A DNA stretch of 64,000 bases from positions 12,276,001 to 12,340,000 of the forward strand of contig OX579642.1 of assembly GCA_951230915.1 (NCBI GenBank). The letters are read 5' to 3'. Position 1 is the first letter of the stretch. Every line of letters begins with the position of its first letter. Positions 22,369-33,672 of the stretch are shown piece by piece. The notes beneath the pieces are model-generated. The model ran no database searches and was not told the DNA's origin. It was given only the letters and a program-made list of their open reading frames with translations. Made by a program: the position numbers and the translations under genes. This DNA comes from Antitrichia curtipendula (Eukaryota; Streptophyta; Bryopsida; Hypnales; Leucodontaceae).

Positions 22369-24790
22369 AAGAGGTGGGGGTCGACTAGTAATGGGATTTT
22401 CCTTGTCACTATGCGTAGTCTACAAATTTCAATGAGTGAGAGTGTGGAATGAATAGTAGAAGTAGTAGACAGCTATAAATGACAGTACAATATTGTGGTA
22501 AGGGATTTGAACATGCAGAATTAGAGATGCATGAAACTCAAAATTAATAGGAACAACATACTAGTTATCTGAATGGCCAACGAACCGGACAAGTGCATAA
22601 GATTCTAAAGCACAAATGAAGAAGTCATTATGCCATTCTATGGGTTCTAACTTAGGCTTTGAAGAATGTTTGTGTGTTTTGTAGGTGCCTTATCCACGTT
22701 ATGCAATTGCTGGTGCGTAAATCATAGAATCCTAGCATACATTGAAGTAATGGCAAATTCAGCAAAAATAGAGAGGAATTTAGTAGGAAAACAAAATTCA
22801 GTGCTTCAAGATTAACAAAAAAATTTCAAAACAGGGGCTCTTCTATTGAAAAGGAAATTGTAATGATAATTTCTAATGGGTGTATAAAATGTTTCAAATT
22901 TTTCTATAAATATGTTCTTATTTAGACATTGGAGGTTTGTTTATTGTCTTGTAGTCTTGTAGATAATGAATCTTTATGCAATGAATACAAAACAAACAAG
23001 TATTGTGTGCCAGATGAGAACCAAAATGAGGCAAAGTTGTAGGGCGGATGGGGGCAACAGATTCTGTCTAAGATAGACAGCCACAACGAAATTCACACTA
23101 AAAAAATTCCGAAAGGAATTAAATAGGAGCAGTAACAACAACATCTGAACTTCAAAGAATTGTTGAAAATTCCAAAAGGACAAGGAAAACGTACCTTCAC
23201 AAAGGATTCCATAGTTTGGAAGTAATCGCCATGACGAGCTGCTGATGCTTTATGCTTGTGCTCTCCTATAGCTATTTGATGCTTTGAAAGTTGTAGTCTT
23301 CTTTTTTGGAGTGATTTCAAGAGACATCAAGGAGTAGTCCTATGTAATGGACCACTAGGACTACTAATAGATAAGAACTCCCTACAATTTTTGAAATCTT
23401 CATTTGATAAAGATCGCAAAGTTTTTGGTAGCACCCATTTTGACAGTGGTGGGCCAAAAGTTGTTACGGGTTGAAGGTTGAAACACCGCTCTTAGCACCA
23501 TGCCACATCATATAGCATGTAGTTTCAGTGATTACTAAACTCCACAGGTGAAAAAAGCACAAACATTTAAGAATCCCTTATTAACCAAATATCGATATTA
23601 TAAAGCCAAGTGGGAACATCCTTTAATTTAGTCAAAGAATAATTGCATGGGTACAATTCTAAACATGGTGATAGGCTTGTTGTTTTAGGGCTAATGTTTG
23701 TAGAAACTATAATGTTCATTTCTATACCATACAAACAAAATAAAAATAATTTTTCAAGGTTTTTTGAAAAGTCAATAGGATTATTCATGGAAGTGAAAAA
23801 TGATCTTTACACTGTTGTATGTCCAATTGCTTCAACAAATACTTCAACAATTTTCAAAGATTTTCAAAGAAAGTAGGTAAAAGTATTAGCACTTCTTAAA
23901 TATAATCCAAAAATACATATAGGGCAATGTCCAAGGAAAAGGGAGATGAGAGGGCGAAGCTCAACAAGGAACCCATGTAGTCTAGATTTTTGCCTATTCC
24001 GCAAAACCCAAGACTATAGTATAGAGGTTCAAAATCCAAAGAATGGTCAAATAGTATAACATATCATGATTGACTGAAGTCTCATTTGCAAATAGAAATG
24101 TTTTGTAACTCAATTCTAATGGAAAATAAAATAAAAATAACCCTTGGTTTCACATAAAGATTTCACTCACTTATCCAATTTCTAGTTTTTGTCCGACTCA
24201 TATAGACGCAACAATACAAGCATGTGATTTCAGTCTTATTCTAGTGGGGTGGGGGTGGGGTTCAAGCAAAAGCACACTTAAGCAAGGGAAAACATAACAC
24301 ATAACTTAAAGCACAAAATTGGCCATTTTCTGTCACAATTGCTGAAAGCATGGCTCATAATATACGCTTATGCGTCACTCATCATTCAACAAACCATTGT
24401 TAGTATTCTTGTATCATCAATCAATTACATGTCTTTACAATTGCTTATAGCATTTTTGTATTAATTTGCTTAAAGCTGTTCTATCTGAAGAATCCAACTA
24501 TAACCTCTCATCAATTCACTATCGAACTATACATCTACTTTAGGCTTTCACAGACACAATGCTTTCAATACTAATGCTCATTTTATAAACTTCATAACCA
24601 TATAAATTCAGTCACACTATCATTAACACAACTTTTAAGCTATTCTATTGATTTTCACTTATCCAATCTCTGGACACACTCGCAATTTCTTAAATTATCC
24701 AATCATTGGATTTCTACATACATTCATACAAACTATGGTCTCAGTATTTAATTCTTTGCTTCACTTACAACAAGCTTTAAGCCATCAATA
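22369..24790. other. AT-rich DNA, probable transposon remains
   Basis: No complete gene is visible. Near 23093-23320 on the minus strand is a Lys/Arg-rich open stretch that might belong upstream of the Myb-like relic, but I cannot link it. At about 24245 is a G-run cluster, GGGGTGGGGGTGGGG. I could not find the outer ends of the Harbinger element. Confidence 0.4.
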
Positions 24791-25878
24791 TACTAGAAGA
24801 AAAATGTGACCGCTATAACCGACTACAATACAACTACGTGTCCTATACAATTGTCTTGCAACTATAGCCCTTTGTATTTGCACCAAATTTGATGTGAACA
24901 AAATTATACATTGTTGTAGTTGCAAAGTAGTCGCAAAGTGAAGTTTATAATTACAAGGATATATCAGAAGAATTGATGTGAGGTATTCTACATCCAATAT
25001 TCCTTACAATTGCTGATGTGGACAACTTTCTGTTCTGTAGAGTCTAGTGAGTTAAACTACAGTTGCATAGAATCTAAATTCAACTGCAATTCAACTCGAA
25101 TTCAACTTGGAATCAACTGGAATGCAACTCAAAAGCAACTAGACTCCAACGAAAGTTCAACTAGAAAACAATTACAATTGTCCCATATCAATTTTCAAGA
25201 GTACCATTAGGTTGGACATATAAGAATTGCAAGTTATAGCATTCTTACGTAATGAATTATAATTACGGGATTCCAATATTTCTACATTTTGTAGACTTTT
25301 AAAATTTATAGATTTCTAAAACTTGTAGATTTTCACAATTTTTAGATTTTTGCAATATATAGAAATCACCAAATATTTAAAGTCTAAGAAATTTTAGAAC
25401 TTGTGAAATTGTAAAATTTTGTAAATTGGTGAAATCTATTTAATATCAATATCTGAATTTGATCATCTAAAAAAGAAGTTAGATTAAAAATTTTGATATC
25501 TACAAATCATTGAGATTAAAATTTCAAAATCTACAAATCTACAAATCATACACAAGTTGCAAACAAGTTGCAAATTAGTTGTAAATAAGTTGCAAATGAA
25601 TTGCAAACAAGTTGCACAGGAGTTGCAAACAAGTTGCACAGGAGTTGCAAACAAGTTGCACATAAGCAATTTCCAAATCATCAACCAAGTCAGAAGAGTT
25701 CATCAATGAACTTCCACATACATTATCGAATAAGATCAAACTTGCAACTATATTGCAACTAGTACAACTTGTCCATTGCAATTGTAGGCTCTAAATTATC
25801 ACCCAGTTGCAAACGCCCCCTGCAACTACAAAACCAATTGCAAATTGTAGTCGCTAAACCCTTCATCTTCTTCTAGTG
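24791..25878. mobile_element. Non-autonomous CACTA (En/Spm-type) element
   Basis: The right end read inward begins CACTAGAAGAAGATG. The left end begins TACTAGAAGAAAAATG, with one C-to-T change at the tip. Both continue to a shared CGACTACAAT. The element is flanked by ATA at 24788-24790 and 25879-25881. CACTA tips, a 3-base TSD and subterminal short repeats are the defining features of this superfamily. It is 1,088 bases long and encodes nothing. Confidence 0.85.
25066..25670. repeat. Subterminal GTTGCA / CAACT repeats
   Basis: At about 25078-25165 many copies of CAACT recur every 9-12 bases. At about 25554-25665 the opposite-strand type GTTGCAAACAA alternates with GTTGCACAGGA in eight or more head-to-tail copies. 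Such arrays are the known transposase-binding regions of CACTA elements. Here they lie inward from the two ends in opposite sense. Confidence 0.75.
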
Positions 25879-25881
25879 ATA

Positions 25882-28030
25882 CAACTTTAAGCATAACCAT
25901 CACACACACCATTTAAAGCTTACACATACTAATACAACCATTTAATAGAAATTATCACAAACAATTGTTTAAAATTACAATCCACTCACTCAAACAATTG
26001 TGTTAAGTACAAAGAATATCATACACTACTTCAATTCTTATAAAAATTCACGAAACAATTTAATTAATCAAACACATACACACAAATATCTGCTTTAAGC
26101 ATAAGAAATCAAGAATTCCTTTCACAAGAAGTTATACATAACATACAAATAATATCCAATCACTAGGACTTAGAACTTAAATAATACTCACTCACAAGGA
26201 TGCCCAATCATTGGGACATACAAAAAATTTAAGAAAATATATGCTTAAAGCTTCTTATTACACAAATGATTCATCAAAATACACACATATGTTTCAAGAC
26301 TTTAGATACACATTAGAAAACTAAGAGAAAAAAATGAAAAGATGAGATCTACTTATCTACTCGTTGAAGCGTCTTTCTAAATTCTCACCAGTTTGACTGT
26401 TAAGAACTTAATATTTACACACTCTTGGAATTCCATGGCAATTCCTCAATCATTCATTTTGCCCAACATGAATTCCGGGAGGAAATCCTCCCCCATAAAG
26501 ATTTGCTTACAAATGATGTAGGATGTAGGATGAAGAAATGAATTTTGGATGAAAAGCACAACACACGCAAAACAACATATTTGGGTAAGGAATCCTAATT
26601 CTACCACAAAACATGGCTAGAAAATGCACATGACATTTCCCACTTAGGTTTTACAATGTGGTACAGGAAATCTCAAAATTTGCATACAAAGCTTTTGTGG
26701 GCACAATTCATAATCTTAGACCAATCCTCAATCCAATTTGGTCTTGCCACCCCTTCTCACTAAAAGACAACAACATCTATGCCATGGCTCCAAATTCTTT
26801 GAAATTTGTTGAATTTGCTCTAAGTTTACATTCCTTCTTTATCCAATTTTTTTAATTTTTTAATTAAATAAAAGAGAATTTAAGATTTAAAGATTGTTGA
26901 TCACCTTGAAGCAACTCATTTGGATAATTTTTGGCTACCTTTAATCATTACAACCTTGAAATTGTATTGTGAATTTTGATAAAACTTTGAAAGTGGTGCA
27001 TAATTGTATCTTCTTCAAGATCCTACCTATATGGCAAAACAATGGATGACTATGGATTTATGGCAATGGATACTATAAAATTGTTTCTTCTACAAATAAA
27101 ATATATTGGTACAATAAAATGATAGAAATTATTTCTCTATTTCACATGGTTGGAATTGTTAATCCTTGTTTCACATTGAAGGGTTTGAAAGCCCTTTGCG
27201 GTCATATAACACTTTATGAATTAAGTAATATTTGATTAAAAAAACATTGATTAAATATTGTTCAGCTCAAAGTAAATTAATGATCATGATAGTATGTAAA
27301 TAACAATGTATTTGAAGAATTAGAATTCATAAAATTGCAATATCCTACATTAAGGTCAAATTTGACATTAATTAAGCTATTTTTGTAAAAAAGTGTCACA
27401 TGTCATCTTATGAATGGTATGAAGTGCCATGGATTTTTGAAATTCTAACATAGAAATTCAATTTTGACACTTGAGTGTTGAATCAAACCTTCACGTATAG
27501 TAATTGTACTCAAAACCACTATTGTAACTACTAGCAAATTCCAAGTTGTTGAACTATGATAATGATACTCTTACAACATTTTGATTTGCACTCATGGTAA
27601 TGGTACAAGGTTAGGTTTTAAAGATATTGAAACTTCTTAGGTCAATTAACAAATGTGGCACTTCATTTGAATGTTACTACTACAACATTTGTATCAAAGG
27701 TAGTATATATGATAATTGAATTTGAAACTAGCCTAGTTTGGGGTTGGAATAACAATATTCAGAACCAAGATGATACCCTAGATTACACTACCACCCACAT
27801 CCAAAATTAGTATAAACAAGTGATTCAACTTCTAGAATAATGAATCAACTTTTTGATGTAATGAAGTTCTATTGCACTAGTGTAGATACTCAAACAATGC
27901 CAAGGAGGATTGCCCCCCTTGTTCCCTTGACCAAAGATAAATGTAAAAAACTACCCCTAATGTTGTGCCACATTATATTTGTATTTCTTCACCTCTCCTA
28001 CCTAATCTGGAGGCTCTAATTCCAAATATG
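25882..28030. other. AT-rich intergenic DNA
   Basis: I see no gene, RNA or defined element. All open frames are short and have no recognisable motifs. Confidence 0.5.
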
Positions 28031-29360
28031 AATTAAAAATTTCCAAATTTGATCACAAGTGGCAAATAAAAAATTCTAGTGGTTTCCATTGGTAAACCGC
28101 AGGGGGAATTAAGGGTTGATTCACCCTGGCCCTCAAATAGTCCTAAATCTTGACAAATAAACATTTTTTTTTTTTTCCCAATGTGGAGGAGAATTTTTAG
28201 GCGGACAGTGGTTGCATACTTTTTCATCCAAAATTTACGGCTATCCATTATTTTGACATACGGTGGCGATGCTCTGTGGGGGGTGTTTTGATCCTCCAGA
28301 TCCAGCTCCATTAACTTAGGGTTTGGAGTCAAATCTGCCGTGAACGGCGGTGTTCCCGGTTGTTCTCTTCCCTTGTTCTCTTATCCAGCATCCAGTTGCG
28401 GATGTGAATTTAGGGTTTGACATGACCCCTGCTTTTTCTTGAGGGCCCTGTTCTTCGGCTCTATTTGCTTCTCTCTGTCTCTGTAGCACGTGGCTGTCTC
28501 TATTAGTCGTCCTTTTGTCTGGAACACCGCTTCTTTGGACCAGTCCTCCATAACTTGACACATCACCATTCGAAGAGGTGAATATGTAGCTGATTACGGT
28601 CGTAGCATCCGAATCGTGTTTGCAGACTGGAATCATCGCCCTCGTTCCTGAAAATGACAAATTGGCTCTAGATTTGAGCACGCAGCTGCGTAATCGAGGC
28701 GAAAAATATTAAATTACTCAATTGCCTAACTCCATTGACGGTGCAATTAACTCCATTGAAGCTCAATTGCGACTCATTGAAAGTGGAATTGCGTGGTCTG
28801 TCCTCATAGTCAAGGTGGAATTCGACCGTGCAATCTTCCTGAAGATCTGACGGCATTAGTGCTCAACAACTGGTTGAAGCTTTCTGCAACAAGGCCGCGT
28901 CGGAGGGATCACGGGATAAGAGTCTGAACTCTGAACACACTTCCTCTTTAATGCAATTAACCCTGTGAGGTCGTAAGAGCGAAGAAGTGGGATAGTTTTC
29001 GAGATTCGCGTCACTGCTGAGGCTGTTCCGATTGAATTTGACTTTTTGTGAGTCGTGCTTCGCCTTGCTAGCGTGAGTGAGTAATTTTGGGTTTTGCGGT
29101 GAGGATAGTTTCGGCTCATGCTGTCTCGTTCGAGGTTCTTTAACTTGCTTAGATGCAATATATCTTCGATTCGGTGTTAATTCAATGATGATTATGGTCT
29201 ACTCTCAATCGCTGGCCTCTCGCAAATTTCAATTCCCTAATTGCGGCGTAGGATACGTGCAGCTCCTTTTGTGAAGGCGGATACCAAATTAGGGTTAGAC
29301 TGTTATGCGAATAGGTTTTCGCATGCGGTTTCGTGCTGCGGGGACGGCTCCTCTCCCGAA
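28031..29360. promoter_or_regulatory. Upstream region of the DnaJ gene
   Basis: Composition shifts from AT-rich to mixed here. The last few hundred bases before ATG 29361 presumably hold the promoter and 5' leader of the + strand DnaJ gene. Minus-strand open stretches (28033-28332, 28316-28681 and 28668-28856) overlap in different frames and have no recognisable domains. A diverging or decayed gene cannot be excluded. Confidence 0.35.
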
Positions 29361-32300
29361 ATGGCAAGTAGATCGCAGTTGAACTTACGTTTTTTCGTTT
29401 ATTACCTGGTTCTCGTTGTGGTGGTGGTGGATGCGAATGATCTCTATAAGGTTAGCAATCTCTTCCTTCTACGTTGTTTGAAAGTCTTTGAATTTAATTC
29501 CCGGGAAGACTTCTAATTTCCAAACAGGTAATTATGCACGGGAGATTTGAAAAACTTCTCGTATTTTACGTAGCTGAAGGTCTCATCTGCAAGGGTTGAT
29601 TGTCGTAGCGCGGCTCGTTAAATTGTTGAGAAATCGTGCAATTCTGTGTATGATCTGACCTTATTCTGGATTCAATATTGGTGAAGAGCAAATCTTCTAT
29701 GTATGGCAATGAAGACAGGTCTCTGACTTATGTCAATATCTTGACAATTGGATGCTGGAAAGATTCATGATATTTTACCGTCTGTGTGGAATTTGGTTAT
29801 TGGATGTCAGGTTTTAGGAGTTGATAAGAATGCCAGCGAACGAGATATCAAGAAAGCATTTCACAAGTGCGCTCCTCTTAAGCCTGCTGATAGTGCGAAA
29901 CGAAATCTCTCTTGGCCTTGCCGTATTAATATGTTCTGTATTAATTAGGTGGAGAACCAATGGTGTGCAAACGGAATAGGATCCGATTGATCATGTAGTT
30001 GACAGATTTTACACCTCATTATTATCTTCAGCATTGTACCGTTCAGTTAAGAATCATGATATGAACCATTCTGATAATTACGCTCCTTTCTCGTTGGAAC
30101 AGACAATCGTTGAAGTATCATCCTGACAAAAACAAAGCAAAAAACGCCCAATCGAAGTTTGAGGAAATTAGTCACGGTAGGATTTCTACCCGCTTGCTTT
30201 GGATTAATGCATTCGGTCGTGTATGGACTGGGGTTTAGGCTTTTTGTTTACATTATGTTATTCATCTGTATCTCTAGAATTTTAGGCGAAATCTGTTTGT
30301 AAATGTTTTTCGGGTAAACCTGTAGGCAGTTTCCTAGGACAGATATCTATGATAACTACACATACTTGTATAATTTGTATTCACTCGTGTTTTACATTTG
30401 GTGCAGCATATGAAGTACTCTCAGACGCAGAGAAGAGAAAGCAGTATGATGTGACCGGTGATGAAAAGGGCCAGGGATTTGGAGGATCCCAGGGTGGGTA
30501 TGGAAGCGGGAATTTTGGCGGGCAATATGCAGGTCATCAGTTTCAGAGCGGTGGTCCTTTTTTCCAAGCCGGCGGGCCAGGTGGTCGAACGTTTACCTTC
30601 ACGTTTGGCGGTCCTAACCAACAAGCTGAAGAAGGTGGCCGCCAAAGATTTTCACAATTTTTCGGCAATTCTCAATCGCAGCGTCAATCACGACAAAGGC
30701 AGAATTCAAAAAGTAAATCTGGAGAACAAATGGGTTGGGCTAGAAACATGTACAATAAGTTCACTGGGAATGAGGAAGGGAACCCTGGCCCTGCCTTTGG
30801 GAACTTTGGGAGTTTTGGAAGCTTTGGAAACTTGGGAGGGGGAATATTTGATAATCTTTTTAGCTCCTTCACGGAGGGAAGTGGAGAGACGAAAGATGGA
30901 GGAAGTCGAGAGCCTCAAGCGAAGAGCCGTGATGCTCGGGTGACAGTGGATTTGCCCGCGGGGATTGAGAAATTAAACCCCCAAAAATTCAAAACACAGG
31001 TGCTAGGGACAAGCAAAATCTCTTGGTTTGTCTTGTATTTTGTGCCAGATTATCCCGGAATCAATGACCGCCTGAAGCTCCTAGCATCTTTTGCCGAAGA
31101 AATGAAGGGAATTCTCAAGGTCAGATCAATGCCAGCATTTGCCATGCCCTTTTATATACGGAGTATGAGTTTTTGCCATGCATTCCTTTTTAGCGGTTTT
31201 GTTTGCATTGTGTACCGAGCATATCTTTGGGTCTATTATCTGCTTTTTTTCACTATTGTATTATGAACATCTCTTTGAAGGGTTCTGGATCCTAGTTGGT
31301 GTATTAACAGACTATGTTGTTCCAGGTTGGTGCAATCGACTGTGGAAGCCATGGTAAATTTTGTAAAGAGCAAGAAGTTCAATTGTTTCCCAAGCTCCTG
31401 ATCTATCCCCTAAGAGCGGGAGGAAGGTCTAAACCAGTGCCACACCTTGGAGATTGGACAATCAAAGCTTTGTTGAAGTTCTACAACCAGCAGTTTTCCC
31501 CACTGATATCTTCACTCACTCACCAGAACTTTGTGGAAGCTATGTCGAAGAATCAGGAGCGACCTTGGACTATTTTGGTCAGAAAGAACAAGGATTTACC
31601 AGTTGCATGGCTTGCCATGTGTGGAGAATTCGAGAAGCGGATTGATTGTTATGAAATCCGGGTAAGCAATTTCTGTGCTATTTCGTCTCGTTTGTTCTCT
31701 GCTTTATGGATTGATCTTTGGGAATCCTGTAGTGGACTCTGTTACATCCTTACAATATTCTACGATTGCCAGCGCCATTGGTTTGAGCTTTATATCCTTT
31801 GCTTCTAAACGAAGTTTCATCGATGAATTTCTCGTCTTGGTAACATTTGGGTATTAAGCTTTAAGCATCACTATTGTTGATGCTTGCAAGTTTTAATTCG
31901 TGCAGGTCAATGACGAAGAGGATCCTATCGCTAAAAAACTTGGAGCAAGAGAATTTCCTACCGTCGTGGGACTACTATCTGCTGGAGAGCAGCTTCACTT
32001 TGACAATATCGTATCTGACAAGTCGCTTCCGAAATCTGTCGGAGCTTTGAGAGCGTTCATGGAGAAGCTCGAAAAGAAGGACCGTGATTTGGAAAGAACC
32101 CAAAATGATTCTGAGCCTGTTTCTTATTTGACCCAAAATAATATGAAGAAAGTATGTGGACCAGAGTCATCGTTGTGTATTATTGCCACATCGAAATCGA
32201 GCAAAGGGGAGGCGAAAGCCAAGCTGATTCTTCACGAGGTTCGCTTTCCTTGAGCATGTTCCAGAGGTTCAGTATAGCAATATTTTCAGGCATCTCTTAT

Positions 32301-32649
32301 AGAAGTGATTGAAACAAGGCTTTCATTCAGAAGTTGGGACTAACAATCGATTTGAATGTTTATGTTTTTGGTGCAGATATCGCAAAAGTCGCTTGTTAGA
32401 AAAGCTCATGGATCACAGCCTGTGTCATACAGCCTGGTTGACGCAGCGAAGCGGGAAACCTTCATGAAATCATTTTCTGCAGTTGATCTCTCCAGTATCG
32501 ACACAGTCCTGGTGGCTTACAAGCCTCGCAGAGGCAGGTCGGCGTTGTACAGGGGTCCATTGACATTTGAGGGGGTTGAAGATTTCGTCACAAAAGCTCT
32601 GGTTGGTGATCTCACTTTCGAGCCTGTATATCAGGCACCAACATTATGA
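29361..32649 (+). CDS. ERDJ3A: ER DnaJ/thioredoxin-like protein, ERDJ3A type
   Basis: Seven exons fit in phase: 29361-29450, 29811-29866, 30103-30176, 30407-31119, 31326-31661, 31906-32238 and 32377-32649. Together they encode 624 residues. Residues about 5-24 form a hydrophobic signal peptide (FFVYYLVLVVVVV). The J-domain starts at DLYKVLGVDKNAS and has the essential HPD in KYHPDKNK; it stimulates the ATPase of the ER Hsp70 (BiP). A Gly/Phe-rich linker with many GGP and GGQ turns follows. Next come thioredoxin-like folds with VGAIDCGSHGKFC, where the Cys pair is six residues apart rather than CxxC, so redox activity is doubtful. Another such segment follows at about residues 365-470. No C-terminal HDEL-type signal is present; the end is QAPTL. 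Arabidopsis ERDJ3A (TMS1), needed for pollen-tube heat tolerance, has this architecture as I recall it. The orthology is inferred from architecture. The start fits because the signal peptide begins there. Confidence 0.85.
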
Positions 32650-33672
32650 CATGGTAGTTTAGAGTGTACTAGTGTTTCTCTCAGACAACCTTGTGCATAT
32701 TTGGATCAGATCAGTGTAAGCGGAATTCATAGCATTTTTTCAAAATTGCCCATTTTGCAAGTGTCAGCATCCACTTTTGCCGTCTTGTAGCAGCTCAAAT
32801 TGAAGATACGAAATTGTGGCCAAGTTATACCACAGTACAGATCGCAAGATATCCATTGAATTCGTTCAAAGCACATGCTGTGTAAGTCTTCGTGTGCAGA
32901 AGTTATCACACAACTACCTTAATAATTTAAAGGCGCTGTAAACTGTTCAATAACTTCCAGAATCATGATCCTTCTCAGATGATGTCACTCAAGCGACTCC
33001 CTTCAAATACACTCTCAACGCATCGTAATCACATTTGGGAGTTGGGATCGGGGACAAGTTGAAATTTATTTCAACTGCAAAAGAACGTTACAAATTTTCA
33101 TCTACAATTATTCAGTTTTAGAAGGAATTTTAATTCTTTGTTTCCAATATTATTGAAAAGCATTCGGAAATCTTATTGGAAATTCAGACTGCTCAGTAAT
33201 GGGGAGTTAATTGTGGAACAAAAACATGTACGTGACTAGGGTTTGTATTACATGAGCAGTAAGTACAAAAATGGCAATTATTGTTAGCCATTCTCTTCTA
33301 ATGCTCCGTGCATCAAATTACACCCGCAGGCCATACCAAATGGCAAGCATTTTGTGGCGCGCTACAACCTTGGAAAGATGCTGCCTTGGTGATAGTTACT
33401 CAGTCCAAGATAATAGTTCGTATTACACTATTGCTTCTTTAGATTCATCCCATTCAAGGATTCCAAAAAAATGTGGAACCCTGTACCCTGTACCCTAAAA
33501 CCCTTCAACTCTAAAACCCTAAACCCTTTCGAAGCAAGCAGCGAGGATCAAAATTGTACATCCATCACACATATGTACAGGAGCAGAAGGTCACATATCA
33601 ACGCACTGTGTCAGCGGCAGGGATAACTCTTAACCCTGTCAAGCAGCGACTTTGACGCCACCCACTTCTAAC
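32650..33672. other. Intergenic region between convergent genes
   Basis: It holds the 3' ends of the + strand DnaJ gene and the - strand Rab-binding gene, which converge here. I see no further gene. A telo-box-like cluster lies at 33507-33520. Confidence 0.5.
33507..33520 (+). promoter_or_regulatory. Telo-box-like motif
   Basis: AAACCCTAAACCCT contains the plant telo box AAACCCTAA. It is preceded by degenerate CCCTGTACCCTGTACCCTAA. In plants such motifs often sit in promoters of growth-related genes and recruit Polycomb-associated factors. Here it lies between two 3' ends, so it may equally be interstitial telomere-like repeat. Confidence 0.5.

Noticed and set aside
28316..28681. 121-residue minus-strand frame upstream of the DnaJ gene
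   Set aside because: No recognisable domain, overlapping frames in the same stretch and no clear splice context; left as possible remnant only.
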